Numbered from the stretch's first letter, positions 51,738 to 60,463 are shown. The stretch: 64,000 bases of DNA from JAKAXS01 sp965279065 (GCA_965279065.1 OZ257134.1:2418001-2482000); one strand, 5' to 3'. A program made the numbers and translations. The notes: generated by a model not told the origin, from the letters alone.

Positions 51738-52572
51738 GATTTGCGGGCGCCTTCATTGAAATCACAATGGTGCGGTCATCTGCGTTAGGCTCCATGGGAT
51801 TGAGGAGCAAGACTTGCGCGAGCAGGTTGACGAAGGTGCGGGACTTAACCTCGGGATTGCCCCAGCCTTCCACCAACGCCGCCACCGCCTCGTCGTCGAC
51901 CGTAGGAGGGTCTTCGTTGGTGTAGAAGATACCTTCCGCGCCGTCGGTAAAACACAGTACCGCGCTGATATCCCTTGCGTTGATTTGGGTGGTGGCCAGC
52001 CACTCCTCCCAATCCGGCTCACCGAGTGAGGCAGTACGCTTGACGTCGTCTGGCAGTCTGGCTGAACAGACCGGCACCAGCTTGTGCTTACGATCGGCAC
52101 CGCTGCCGACGCCAATGTACGCCATCACGCTGCTATCCCCGATTGTCGCCACGGTCAGTGAATTGGCCTTGATTACAGCCACCGCAATCGTGGTTGCAAA
52201 GTTGAGAACTTCCACACCACGCCCCATGGCCAGAGCCTCAAGTGCCTGACGTGCCTGCCGCACCGCTGACACCATGAGTTCTGGGGTCGGGAATATCCCG
52301 CTCGAAAGCTTCTCACCAAGATAATCGTTCAGCGTGTTGGCGACCACATGACTGCCGGTTGCCCCAAAGTCCACACCACCTAAACCGTCGCAGGCGATTA
52401 TCCAATGAGCGCCGCCAGCCTGCCCGACTGCATAGTTGTCTTGGTTGGGCTGGCCCCAAGCTTCATACTTCCTCCCGTGCTGCGTGGCTGCCATTACGAA
52501 GTACGGTGGAACCCACCAAGAGCCGTAAGCGCACAGCACGGGCGGGCTGTGGGGTTTTGGAAGATTGCTCAT
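51709..52572 (-). CDS. PP2C-family protein phosphatase
   Basis: A 287-residue PPM phosphatase. Metal-binding motifs are visible: QDNYAVG (Asp45), IIACDGLGGVDFGATGSHVVANTL (Asp62-Gly63), TIGDSSVMAYI, CFTDGAEGIF and the C-terminal DDRTIVISM. It would remove phosphate from Ser/Thr, presumably placed by the kinase encoded at 54147-55187. Overlaps the VirD4-type gene by 29 bp and the vWA gene by four bases (ATGA). Confidence 0.88.
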   Translation of the reverse strand: MSNLPKPHSPPVLCAYGSWWVPPYFVMAATQHGRKYEAWGQPNQDNYAVGQAGGAHWIIACDGLGGVDFGATGSHVVANTLNDYLGEKLSSGIFPTPELMVSAVRQARQALEALAMGRGVEVLNFATTIAVAVIKANSLTVATIGDSSVMAYIGVGSGADRKHKLVPVCSARLPDDVKRTASLGEPDWEEWLATTQINARDISAVLCFTDGAEGIFYTNEDPPTVDDEAVAALVEGWGNPEVKSRTFVNLLAQVLLLNPMEPNADDRTIVISMKAPANHVPPPLVPK

Positions 52573-53441
52573 TCTTCCTCAGGCAGAGGAGATGGCTTCA
52601 GTGTCAGGGAGGTGCCATCACCGAAGTTCTTGGGCATGTTGTCGGCGGTTGCACGCTTTATGGCCGTGTCCGGGTCCAGTCCTTGGCTGAATCCAACCAT
52701 GGTAGCCGAGACAGTTCTCAGAAACGATGCAAAGCTGTCGGCCGCTTCAAGTTGGCTTTTGAGGTCCCTTACCATTTCTTTGCTGCCCATGAGGTCTTCG
52801 AGCAGCATCTTGCCGTTCCAGCGCTTGCCGTTCACTTCAATCGCTTCAGAGGTATCAAAATTGGGGGATAGGAAATTGTACAGTGGTACGCGTGCTGTCG
52901 TGGCCCCGAGCATCGGCGTGTTGAACGATTTGATACGAGTCTTTATTTCAGCCCATTCCGGGGTGCCGGGGATTCCATCGTTGAGACAACCGTCAGTCAA
53001 ATGGAAGATGGCACCGGCCCCGTGAGCAAATTTGTTTTCTTTGTAGAATTTGATGCGCTCGCCAACCTTATCGTAGGCGGCCATGAGCGCCCCGATCGTA
53101 CCAGTCGTTCCCCCAGAAACCTGTTCGGGCAGCAAGTTGGGCAACGTGCTCGAAACACTCCACGGCAGCACTTCGTTGACGGAACTCGCGTAGGTAAGGA
53201 CGCAGAGATCGATTTTGCGGTTGCTGGTTTCGAATTCAGATCCTGCCGGCGGGTTCTTGATAACTCGTATCAGCTCGGCCATTGCCTGATTGATGAATGT
53301 GATGTCAGGCACGTCGCCGTCACCCGTGGAGCCGGAGATATCCATCAGCAGTACAAACGGAAATCGCTTCAAATGGTCATCGGCCTGCGGGACAATTCCG
53401 AGGTTAGCCAGGGAACCGGCAATACCGCCATACTTTGACAT
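52569..53441 (-). CDS. TerY-like von Willebrand A domain protein
   Basis: A 290-residue cytoplasmic vWA protein. The MIDAS metal site is DISGSTG (Asp34, Ser36, Ser38), with a later SGGTTGTIGAL threonine region and FHLTDGCLNDG aspartate. ATG has GGAG upstream. In TerY-P triads a vWA protein is paired with a kinase and a PP2C phosphatase and may serve as the phosphorylated scaffold. Here it stands exactly between those genes. Confidence 0.85.
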   Translation of the reverse strand: MSKYGGIAGSLANLGIVPQADDHLKRFPFVLLMDISGSTGDGDVPDITFINQAMAELIRVIKNPPAGSEFETSNRKIDLCVLTYASSVNEVLPWSVSSTLPNLLPEQVSGGTTGTIGALMAAYDKVGERIKFYKENKFAHGAGAIFHLTDGCLNDGIPGTPEWAEIKTRIKSFNTPMLGATTARVPLYNFLSPNFDTSEAIEVNGKRWNGKMLLEDLMGSKEMVRDLKSQLEAADSFASFLRTVSATMVGFSQGLDPDTAIKRATADNMPKNFGDGTSLTLKPSPLPEEE

Positions 53442-53449
53442 GAGAACTC

Positions 53450-54178
53450 CTAGGGGTTCGATTTGGCTTTCTTAGGCGCGGGTTTGCTGAACACCCACGA
53501 CTTTCCGTTGTTACAGGCTTCATCGTTTGCGACGACGATGTTGTCGTTCCATTGCGTGGTGAGGCTGAGCGCAATGCACTGTTTTCGCGAGGTTGTGGTC
53601 CCCGGCATCAGAGTTACGGTGGCAAGTCCTTTGGGATAGGGAAGCCTTGCGTAATTGAAATCATTGCGCCCCTCGTTGGCGAGTGCATCCACCACCATGT
53701 CGTCAATGACAAAAAGGTCTTGCATCGTGAGCTTGGCAACGCGCTCCGGGACCGTCGATAAGGCCAGGGCATGACGCCCCATCGCAAATGGGGTAGCACC
53801 ACGGGGACGTGGAGTTGCAGGCGGGCCAGGTTCGATTTTGGCCAGCTGTACCGCTGGCAGCGCTGTTTCGCCCTGCTTGCTTAGTGGTCGGTCTTGCTCT
53901 GCATTTGGGCTCACCATCCAAAGCACTCCGCAGACCATAAATGTAAGCGCCAACCCCCAACGATACCCTCGCGGCCCAGGTGCTGGAGACAAGGTGATGC
54001 TGGCCGTCTGGGTGACCGGCAAAGGGTCTGTCGGTTCACTTGCCTCATAAGATTCGAACGCTGTCCAAGCACTTGGCGGTTCGTCATCATATCTGAGGCC
54101 TGTGCCGACGTGTCCTTCTGGGGAAAGCGGTAGTTGGATCTGGCTTTCAAGCGACTGCCCCTGGTCTTTGAAGCAACC
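53450..54178 (-). CDS. Single-pass membrane protein, start unresolved
   Basis: The convincing part begins near 54150 and carries a cytoplasmic Pro/Ser-rich region (GTGLRYDDEPPSAWTAFESYEAS...), one transmembrane helix (WGLALTFMVCGVLWMVSP) and a probable extracytoplasmic domain of about 150 residues with several conserved-looking strands and cysteines. No ATG, GTG or TTG lies in frame between the kinase stop and the helix; the only ATG (54289) lies 143 bp inside the kinase gene and gives a poor Arg/Ser-rich N-terminus. It may be expressed by a +1 shift from the kinase frame, or an unusual start. Confidence 0.5.
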   Translation of the reverse strand, partial: GCFKDQGQSLESQIQLPLSPEGHVGTGLRYDDEPPSAWTAFESYEASEPTDPLPVTQTASITLSPAPGPRGYRWGLALTFMVCGVLWMVSPNAEQDRPLSKQGETALPAVQLAKIEPGPPATPRPRGATPFAMGRHALALSTVPERVAKLTMQDLFVIDDMVVDALANEGRNDFNYARLPYPKGLATVTLMPGTTTSRKQCIALSLTTQWNDNIVVANDEACNNGKSWVFSKPAPKKAKSNP

Positions 54179-55187
54179 TCCAGTACGTGGCGAGGAGCGT
54201 GCCCCACTGCGCTGCGGTGAGCGGCGTCTTGGTGAAGCTCGTAGTGAAAGCCTCGCGGATGTTCTGTGGAAGCTTAAGGTAGGTTTCAATCACCGAGGGC
54301 CTTACGGGATACTGGGCCTGGTTATCGAAAACGAACGCCCGCTTGTCGATCAGGGACGCAATGTCATTGTTGTCGGACGCGTCGAAAGGGTTGTAAGGCC
54401 GACCGAGCGACCCCATCAGCAAAATGCAGATATGGATCGCAAGCACGAATTCATCATGACTTCGCTTCAGCATTTCGCTGGCTATCAACTGCTTGCGCGC
54501 GTCTGGCGAGGTATAGTCAAACGCGACAAAAGGGGGGCAGTTGAATGGTTCTGGTACGCCTGGAGGGTCGAGCTGAAAGGAATCCGTGTCAATAAACTTG
54601 ATTTTACGGTCTCTCGTTTTGGTAATGTGAATGTTGCGCGCATTGAAGTCGCCAAACACAAACTTAAAGTCATGGGCGTGTAGTTTCTGCAGGCAGTCAG
54701 CCAGATGCACCGCTACGGCGACATAATCCCGTTCCTGAAAATTGGCCCGCTCAGCCTCCTTATCAATCAAGTCTCCCAGCGACACGGTGTTTTCGAGCCG
54801 GTCCATTCCGAAGCCAATTAGCTTCTTGTGAATCGCCCCTGTCTGCTTTGGTTTTTGCAGAAACAGCAGCCGGCGCGGCCAGATACAGAAATCAAGATCC
54901 TTCTTGAGACGAGGTTCGTTTATCGCGAGAAATAGGATGCGGTCAGCATGCTCTTTTTTGTACTGGACGAGCTTGATGGTCTCGGCGTTGAATATTTTGG
55001 CCGCCATGCGCGGGGTGTGCTGCTCCACTTCCCCAAGGGCATAGACGTGCGCGGTGCCTCCGTAACTTTTTTCCGTCAGCAGGTCTCCCACGGTCATGCC
55101 GGTCCATGCTTCAGGCGTTTGAAGGTCACCCGGCTGATAACGCACCGTGGCGATGAGCTTGTCGCTGAACTCTCCCTTGAGAGGCAT
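54147..55187 (-). CDS. Protein kinase of the TerY-P-like triad
   Basis: A 346-residue eukaryotic-like kinase. A glycine-rich loop (KSYGGTAHVYAL, 40-51), the beta-3 lysine (MAAKIF, Lys64), the catalytic loop FGDFNARN (Asp180, Asn185) and the metal-binding IDTDSF (Asp200/202, in place of DFG) are all present, so it should be active. The HRD motif is FGD. This sequence family goes with TerY-like vWA and PP2C proteins. Starts three bases before the relaxase stop; its end overlaps the following frame. Confidence 0.85.
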   Translation of the reverse strand: MPLKGEFSDKLIATVRYQPGDLQTPEAWTGMTVGDLLTEKSYGGTAHVYALGEVEQHTPRMAAKIFNAETIKLVQYKKEHADRILFLAINEPRLKKDLDFCIWPRRLLFLQKPKQTGAIHKKLIGFGMDRLENTVSLGDLIDKEAERANFQERDYVAVAVHLADCLQKLHAHDFKFVFGDFNARNIHITKTRDRKIKFIDTDSFQLDPPGVPEPFNCPPFVAFDYTSPDARKQLIASEMLKRSHDEFVLAIHICILLMGSLGRPYNPFDASDNNDIASLIDKRAFVFDNQAQYPVRPSVIETYLKLPQNIREAFTTSFTKTPLTAAQWGTLLATYWRLLQRPGAVA

Positions 55188-55189
55188 GA

Positions 55190-56806
55190 TTACAAATCCC
55201 GCTCATCGTCGTCATCTCGGTCATGGTCGTCTGGTTCGGGTTCCGGCTTAGGCATCGGCTCCTTTTTCTGGGCCTTGGGCCGCAGCGCATCACCTACCTG
55301 GTCATGCAGCCAGTCGCCCAGAGATTGGTGGCGGGCAATATCCTCTCGGGCCGTGTCGACGGCTTGCTGCACGCGCTCCACAGCGGCCTCAGAGCCAACT
55401 CCCATCTCCTCCAACGCCTTGGCGAACTGCAATTCATCCAAAGCTCCAGAAAGGCACTTCTTCGCATCGGACAAGGCTTCGTTGTCTCGGCCCACGGCGG
55501 AAACCTGCACGGTTGGTGTTAACGGGATGTCTTCACGTTCTGGCACGGATGCCGGAATGACAGGCGCGACGACCTGCGCACGATTGCCACGCTCTGCATG
55601 CCGTTTCGCCTGCATTTCCTCGCGAAGCTGGGCCTTTTCGTCGTCTGTGAGTTCGCGAGGTTGCTCGGCCTCATCCTCTCGGGCCTTCTTAGTGTCGACC
55701 TCTGACGCGCGGGCGCGGACCTGCCCTGGAGCGTCGTCGGTTTCTCCCGGCGGTACCGGCGCTGACGGCACATGCGTATCTCTCGGGACCTTGAACGAGA
55801 CCTGATCCCCGGCAAACGATTCCACCGCCGCAATGACGTCCGCAGGAGCCGCCGGACCATTTCCGTCTTCAGCCTCCCAAGGAGGCGGCTGGGCGCGTTT
55901 TAGCGGGAGCTCCGTGAGCCAAGGCCGACCAAGTGGTGATACTCTGTCATTCTGCGTCTTCATAAGCAGCAGGGGAGGTTCTGTAGCAGCCCGTTCGAGA
56001 TAGGTTTTGAAGGCCTCGCCATACATGTCTTCAAGGCTGGAGAGCCGCACCTGCTTCCCAAGGTCGGAAAGCTTCATGAAACCGCGCTCGTCCGCGATGA
56101 CTGCGCCTTGCCCCTTTGCTTCGATGGTCAGACCGCGCTCGGCCAATCCAATTGCCAGCTGTCGCCATGACCGGGCCTCTTCGATCACGGGAGCCAGCTC
56201 GGCACGCCGCGCCTTGATTAAGGTGCCTGCCCAGCGGTCTTTCGGGAGGGGCTTGCCATGACGGATCGAAGCCTGGACTTCGCTGTCGCGCGCCGTGCGG
56301 GATTTGCCGAAGAACTTGTCCGGGTCATTGAATCGCCCAGGCACATAAGGGATGTCTAGAATTTCAGCCTGCCGCCGCAGCGATTTTTCAATGCGGGCAT
56401 AGTCCATCCCCGCGTGCCAGGTCTTGCCTGTGTCGGGATGAACTCTGTTGACCACAATGTGGAGATGCTTGTGGTCCGTATCTCGGTGCGCAATCAAAAC
56501 AGCCTGATGCTCGTGTAAATCGAGGTCCGCAATTGTCGTATCCCCGACAAGACGCATCATCTCGTCGTTGGGGTTCTCTAATTCATGCCAACTTATGACC
56601 AGGTGGTAGACCGGTCTTTTCGTCCGCGTCGATTGTTGTGCAACGGCGCGCATGAGTCGAGGGGCTAGTTCCACGTCATCAATAAGCAAATTCCTTGTAG
56701 ATGCCCAAGCGACACGGTCGGGGTCCGGTTGGTCTTTGCGACCCTTCATCAGGTAGCTGACCAAACCACGGAACCCCGAACCAGCGCGAGGAACCTTCCC
56801 GATCAT
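55190..56806 (-). CDS. MOBP-type relaxase (VirD2/MobA-like)
   Basis: A 538-residue nicking enzyme starting at ATG 56806. Motif I has the likely catalytic Tyr18 (GFRGLVSYLMKG). Motif III, the metal-binding triad, is HRDTDHKHLHIVVNRV (His107, His112, His114). The N-terminal 300 residues make the relaxase; the C-terminus is an acidic, glutamine-rich tail (KAQLREEMQAKRHAERGN) ending in a run of Pro/Asp. It should cut oriT and lead the strand into the recipient. It overlaps mobC by four bases. Confidence 0.9.
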   Translation of the reverse strand: MIGKVPRAGSGFRGLVSYLMKGRKDQPDPDRVAWASTRNLLIDDVELAPRLMRAVAQQSTRTKRPVYHLVISWHELENPNDEMMRLVGDTTIADLDLHEHQAVLIAHRDTDHKHLHIVVNRVHPDTGKTWHAGMDYARIEKSLRRQAEILDIPYVPGRFNDPDKFFGKSRTARDSEVQASIRHGKPLPKDRWAGTLIKARRAELAPVIEEARSWRQLAIGLAERGLTIEAKGQGAVIADERGFMKLSDLGKQVRLSSLEDMYGEAFKTYLERAATEPPLLLMKTQNDRVSPLGRPWLTELPLKRAQPPPWEAEDGNGPAAPADVIAAVESFAGDQVSFKVPRDTHVPSAPVPPGETDDAPGQVRARASEVDTKKAREDEAEQPRELTDDEKAQLREEMQAKRHAERGNRAQVVAPVIPASVPEREDIPLTPTVQVSAVGRDNEALSDAKKCLSGALDELQFAKALEEMGVGSEAAVERVQQAVDTAREDIARHQSLGDWLHDQVGDALRPKAQKKEPMPKPEPEPDDHDRDDDDERDL

Positions 56807-57207
56807 TGCGTGACCTTTTCCATCAGGGCCTTGCATTCCGAGAACAACAACTGGTGTTGATTGAGGACGTAGTCGACCTCCACACGGCGTATTGGAACCA
56901 TCCCCGCGTTGGCCTGGTGGGCGAGCTGGTTGACGTTATTGCCCAGCTTTTTCCATTGGTAGGCAAGCCGAGACAGCTCTTGTGCCATGGCATGTCGACC
57001 AGAGTTCTTGGTCGGTTTTGGCGGGGAGGCGAGTCCTACGGCCGCAAGGATAGCCGCGTGCATGTAAGCGCACTCCGTAAGGCCGGCGGCATTGGCCGCG
57101 GCCTGGAGCAAAGCCTCCTCATCCGGCCTAAAGCCAACCTTCTTACGGCGCCGACCCACAGGTGATTTGCGGACTCGGGATGCCGGCGTCGCAGACTTCG
57201 ATTTCAT
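56803..57207 (-). CDS. mobC: MobC-like relaxosome accessory protein
   Basis: A 134-residue protein from ATG 57207. The N-terminus is basic with a ribbon-helix-helix-like segment (RRKKVGFRPDEEALLQAAANAAGLTECAYMHAAIL), and the C-terminal region has the MobC signature (QLSRLAYQWKKLGNNVNQLAHQANAG). It probably opens oriT DNA for the relaxase. First gene of the mobilization operon, coupled to the relaxase by ATGA. Confidence 0.85.
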   Translation of the reverse strand: MKSKSATPASRVRKSPVGRRRKKVGFRPDEEALLQAAANAAGLTECAYMHAAILAAVGLASPPKPTKNSGRHAMAQELSRLAYQWKKLGNNVNQLAHQANAGMVPIRRVEVDYVLNQHQLLFSECKALMEKVTQ

Positions 57208-57564
57208 CGAACACAGCCCTCCCGGCGTTTGAGGGACAAGCAAGCTCTTGAGGCCGCTAGGCCGAATGAGCCGCTTTTGGCGCCCACGATAGTGGGCCCA
57301 AAAGCATTGCTTGCTCCCGTACATAGACACCATACCTGATGTATTCACGCAGTACACTTACACCGATTACAAATTGTCCAAAGATATCGCTAACTTGGTA
57401 GCAGCATCAAACGCCGCCGGGGGCTGTCTGCCCCCGGACCCCCGAAAGTTTTACTGGCAGTGAGTTTGATGAATAATTGCGCATAGGACGAACCCGCAGA
57501 CATTCTGGCTGCGTTTTACAGTAGCAATGCGTAGGAAAGGGTACCTGAAGGGATAGGCGCTTAG
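57208..57564. other. Candidate oriT region
   Basis: A 357-bp gene-free stretch in front of mobC. It has a strong hairpin, CCGGGGGC-tgtct-GCCCCCGG (57417-57437), AT-rich DNA with short repeats around 57345-57395, and another inverted repeat near 57282-57303 (TTTTGGCGCCCAC...GTGGGCCCAAAA-like). A place directly upstream of mobC-relaxase is the usual position for oriT. The nick site cannot be identified by eye. Confidence 0.4.
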
Positions 57565-57951
57565 TTAGCGCGCAGGCGTCCGGCTATGACGTCGACCGGT
57601 CCAACGGTGGGTTTCTTTGAGGACAGGGTCCGCGACAAGGTAGAGCTCGCTCATGCTCCGGCATTGCACCTTGTCCAAGTCACAGTTAAGTCGCGCGGCC
57701 ACTTCGGAAAGCACAGCCGCTTTGACGGCGTCCAGCTTCTCCTGTGTGGTTGACCAGCGACATGCAAATTCGCCAGGCTCGACGACCAGCATGCAAGCGC
57801 CATCACCGTCATCTTCGAAATACGAAACCACCGACGCCAGCTGCGTCGCATAAATGCGAACTGTTCCGTTGGGCGCTGATTCAGCTGTCAAAAGCATGGT
57901 AGCTGCATAATCAGCATCATGCTGGCGTGTTACCAAGCCCGCATGATGCAT
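57565..57951 (-). CDS. Hypothetical protein, 128 aa
   Basis: A soluble alpha/beta-looking protein (GTVRIYATQLASVVSYFEDDGDGACMLVVEPGEFACRWSTTQEKLDAVKAAVLSEVAARL). An internal ATG at 57897 may be the true start. Family not recognised. It lies between the mobilization operon and a run of small plasmid genes. Confidence 0.5.
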   Translation of the reverse strand: MHHAGLVTRQHDADYAATMLLTAESAPNGTVRIYATQLASVVSYFEDDGDGACMLVVEPGEFACRWSTTQEKLDAVKAAVLSEVAARLNCDLDKVQCRSMSELYLVADPVLKETHRWTGRRHSRTPAR

Positions 57952-58044
57952 AAGGAGGCAGCAGGCATACAGCCTGTACGCTCCGTGTGTACCTGTGTTG
58001 CCGGGATGGCGCAGGTAAGTGAGGCGTGGTGGTCATCCAACCTG

Positions 58045-58443
58045 CTATGCAGCCAATGGCTTTGCAGAAGCTGTGTGACGATTATTGTCAGCCGCAACAT
58101 CATCGAGTTCAGCGACCATTTTCTTTGCCGAGCGCCCCATCCACGGTTCGGGACGAATGGCGCGTGCCCAATCAGCGAACGACGGAATACGCCCCAGGTC
58201 TTCTTGAACATGCTGCTCCGCCACCCATCGGGTCGGTATCACTCGACCTGAAGACAAAGTGAGCGTGGGTCCGAAGATGGTCTCGGCCATCATGCAGCCT
58301 TCTGCATGGTGCCGAAGCGCACGGTGTCTGAAATCGGCAATAATTCCTTTGGATGCGTCAAACCATTGGTGGACGGCTAAATAGTCTTCAACTGCGCCGC
58401 CAAACTTTTTCACGCTGCTAAGCGCGTGGTGATACGGATTCAT
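58045..58443 (-). CDS. Conserved plasmid protein (probably DUF6915), 132 aa
   Basis: The sequence (HHALSSVKKFGGAVEDYLAVHQWFD, DFRHRALRHHAEGCMMAE, GPTLTLSSGRVIPTRWVAEQHVQEDLGRIPSFADWARAIRPEPWMG) resembles a conserved family on rhizobial plasmids and phages, rich in invariant His, Arg and Trp. I believe this is the DUF6915 family. Enzymatic activity is unknown. It starts cleanly with ATG at 58443. Confidence 0.7.
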   Translation of the reverse strand: MNPYHHALSSVKKFGGAVEDYLAVHQWFDASKGIIADFRHRALRHHAEGCMMAETIFGPTLTLSSGRVIPTRWVAEQHVQEDLGRIPSFADWARAIRPEPWMGRSAKKMVAELDDVAADNNRHTASAKPLAA

Positions 58444-58463
58444 AACGTTAGCTTTCGTTGGGT

Positions 58464-58754
58464 TTAGTAGAGATATTCAGGATGGCTGAGGTCTTCACCG
58501 CCCCAGCCGTTGCGGCACTGGATGTAGCCCAGGCGGTTCACGAACCGAAAGCCGGGTGTGAGGTAGAGCTGCCCGCCGGTCATCGGATCGAGCACCGTCC
58601 ACCAATACCGATAGTCGGCACCTTTCGGGACGTCGCACGGCTCCCAAAGCAAATCGCCGCCCTCGCGTTCAATCGGCGAGAACAGGTTTTCAAATGTCTT
58701 CCACGACCGCGCCCGGCTGAAGGACTTTGCCGGAGGCATGACAAGCTGTCTCAT
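58464..58754 (-). CDS. Hypothetical protein, 96 aa
   Basis: A small aromatic-rich protein (YRYWWTVLDPMTGGQLYLTPGFRFVNRLGYIQCRNGWGG) with a probable beta fold. The start overlaps the stop of the preceding gene by four bases (ATGA). Part of a four-gene coupled series with 58751, 59002 and possibly 58045. Function unknown. Confidence 0.6.
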   Translation of the reverse strand: MRQLVMPPAKSFSRARSWKTFENLFSPIEREGGDLLWEPCDVPKGADYRYWWTVLDPMTGGQLYLTPGFRFVNRLGYIQCRNGWGGEDLSHPEYLY

Positions 58755-59002
58755 TGGCGGACCCTCCGTCGCTCACGGGCGCGCGCCATGATGAGGCTGC
58801 GGTGACTCGCCGTAGCGTTCGCCACCGGAGTGTCCCACACGCCCCGTCCGTAGATCTCGACGGCGATTTCGGCGCCCCGACTGTAAATACCAACTACCCC
58901 CACACCAGCGACATCGACGTAGAGGCAGCCGTCAGTGGCGCTTTCGTCATCGACAGTGAAAGGGTTGTCCGGCAGCGAAAAGTGCAGCATTGCGTGGCCC
59001 AT
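58751..59002 (-). CDS. Hypothetical protein, 83 aa
   Basis: A small beta-rich protein (GCLYVDVAGVGVVGIYSRGAEIAVEIYG) followed by a basic helical tail. Its ATG shares a base with the stop of the preceding gene (59002) and its stop overlaps the next gene. Function unknown. Confidence 0.55.
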   Translation of the reverse strand: MGHAMLHFSLPDNPFTVDDESATDGCLYVDVAGVGVVGIYSRGAEIAVEIYGRGVWDTPVANATASHRSLIMARARERRRVRQ

Positions 59003-59442
59003 CAGTACAACGCCTCCGCAATGTTGAGGTTTGGACCGAACTGCTCCTTCGCCAACTGGTAGATCGACTGGAGTGTAAGGGTTATGGAGCGCCCGTCCGA
59101 GTGCACTGCTGTCGCGACGCCACCGACATAGCGGTCCCCTTCGTTGGCGATTTCGAGGAGTATCGCAACATCTTCTGGATGGAGAAAAGCGGCGAGCTCC
59201 TTTTCAATTTCGATCTCGTATTCGTCTTCATCTTCATGATCGTAGAAAGGCCAGGTCTCCCCTTCCCGTGACTGGATTGAGAAAACCGTAACAGGCTCTT
59301 CAGCCACACCAACGTCGACGAGGAGCGCCGGGTGCGTGGTTATATGGACCCTGAGGTGCCGTCGTTGACACCACTCGAGGAACGCGACTTCGTTTGTGAC
59401 GCGGAACGTGTTGGAGAGCGTGTGCGCAATAAGATCTGCCAT
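59002..59442 (-). CDS. Hypothetical protein, 146 aa
   Basis: ATG at 59442 is chosen (MADLIAHTLSNTF). The protein is acidic with a glutamate-rich middle (HEDEDEYEIEIEKELAAFLHPED) and strand-rich ends. It follows the DUF6878-like pair with a one-base gap, so it belongs to the same operon. No family is recognised. Confidence 0.55.
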   Translation of the reverse strand: MADLIAHTLSNTFRVTNEVAFLEWCQRRHLRVHITTHPALLVDVGVAEEPVTVFSIQSREGETWPFYDHEDEDEYEIEIEKELAAFLHPEDVAILLEIANEGDRYVGGVATAVHSDGRSITLTLQSIYQLAKEQFGPNLNIAEALY

Positions 59443-59443
59443 G

Positions 59444-59950
59444 TCACACCTCCACCTCAGATGTTTCCATCGCCACATAGTTGTCGTTGCGGGTCAGTTT
59501 CGCCGTCCCTGCATCGACATCAATGACTAGCGTGCCTGAGCCCCCGTCATTGTTTTCGAAGCCATCATGTTCAACGCCGATGACCTCCCACATGAAATCA
59601 TCAACGAGGTCCGCCAACGCGGGCGCCTGGCCGTCATCCGGATCCTTCATCACGGTCAAATCCACCAGCAGCTGCGTTTCATTGTCATCAACAAGCTCGC
59701 CGTTAAGCTGAGGGCGATAGCCATTGATGTTCTCGATTTGCCCTTCGTCTCCCTCACCGTTGTAAGTGACTTCAATACGGGAGACGTGATGGTGCTTTGC
59801 CCGCGCCAGTATCGCAGCCTTCTGGCCAGCAATCCGGCGGCGGGTTTCGGCCTCGAGTTCGGCCAGCTGCACGAGGAATTCGGTGTCGGAGCTAACGGCC
59901 TCGAGGTCTGCTACTTCATCGCCCGCTTGTGTTTGGATGATTTTGCTCAT
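59444..59950 (-). CDS. DUF6878-like protein, second copy
   Basis: A 168-residue protein starting at ATG 59950. After a coiled-coil (ELEAETRRRIAGQKAAILARAKHHHVSRIEV), it has the strand-turn signature VTYNGEGDEGQIENI and a C-terminal domain ending GGSGTLVIDVDAGTAKLTRNDNYVAMETSEVEV. It shares this plan with the gene in front of it; both end in the same Val-Glu-Val. I believe these belong to DUF6878. One base separates the genes. Confidence 0.6.
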   Translation of the reverse strand: MSKIIQTQAGDEVADLEAVSSDTEFLVQLAELEAETRRRIAGQKAAILARAKHHHVSRIEVTYNGEGDEGQIENINGYRPQLNGELVDDNETQLLVDLTVMKDPDDGQAPALADLVDDFMWEVIGVEHDGFENNDGGSGTLVIDVDAGTAKLTRNDNYVAMETSEVEV

Positions 59951-59951
59951 C

Positions 59952-60395
59952 TTACACCTCCACGTCGAAGTAATCGCAGACCACCCGACGCGAAGCGTGC
60001 TTGAGCCCCACTGTGCCCGCCCTGACATCAATGGTCACCACCCCATCGGCGCCGTAGTCATCAAGGCTGCCGGGATAAAAGTGACCGATGAGGTTCCAGG
60101 CGAACACCACCACCAGCGTGTGCAAGGTGTCCGCGCGGCGGTCGCCGTTGAAATGCGGAACGGCCCGAAGGTCGACCAACGTTTGCGCGGCTTCTCCCTG
60201 AAGGGTGGTTGCGCCCAGCGCCTGCACCAGGCTGATGGTCCCCTCCCCGCTGTCGCCGTTGTAGCGGACGGTCACGGTGTCGACGCCGGCGGCGTCCAGC
60301 GCATCAATCAGGTAGGTTTTGGATTGGCGGATAAGGTGATCATCCGCAGGTACCGGCGATATCTTCGTCAGCGCGGTTTGCTGTGTGTTTTCCAT
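59952..60395 (-). CDS. DUF6878-like protein, first copy
   Basis: A 147-residue protein starting at ATG 60395 (MENTQQTALTKIS). Shared blocks are VTVRYNGDSGEGTISLVQAL and GADGVVTIDVRAGTVGLKHASRRVVCDYFDVEV. It heads the small-gene operon down to 58464. A purine-rich motif ends 69 nt upstream of the start, as with three other backbone genes. Function unknown. Confidence 0.6.
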   Translation of the reverse strand: MENTQQTALTKISPVPADDHLIRQSKTYLIDALDAAGVDTVTVRYNGDSGEGTISLVQALGATTLQGEAAQTLVDLRAVPHFNGDRRADTLHTLVVVFAWNLIGHFYPGSLDDYGADGVVTIDVRAGTVGLKHASRRVVCDYFDVEV

Positions 60396-60463
60396 TGCTG
60401 GAGCTTTCGTTGATTGGGCGTCCCCGGCGAGGGCCCCTTCCCTCATTGACCGTGGACACTTCA

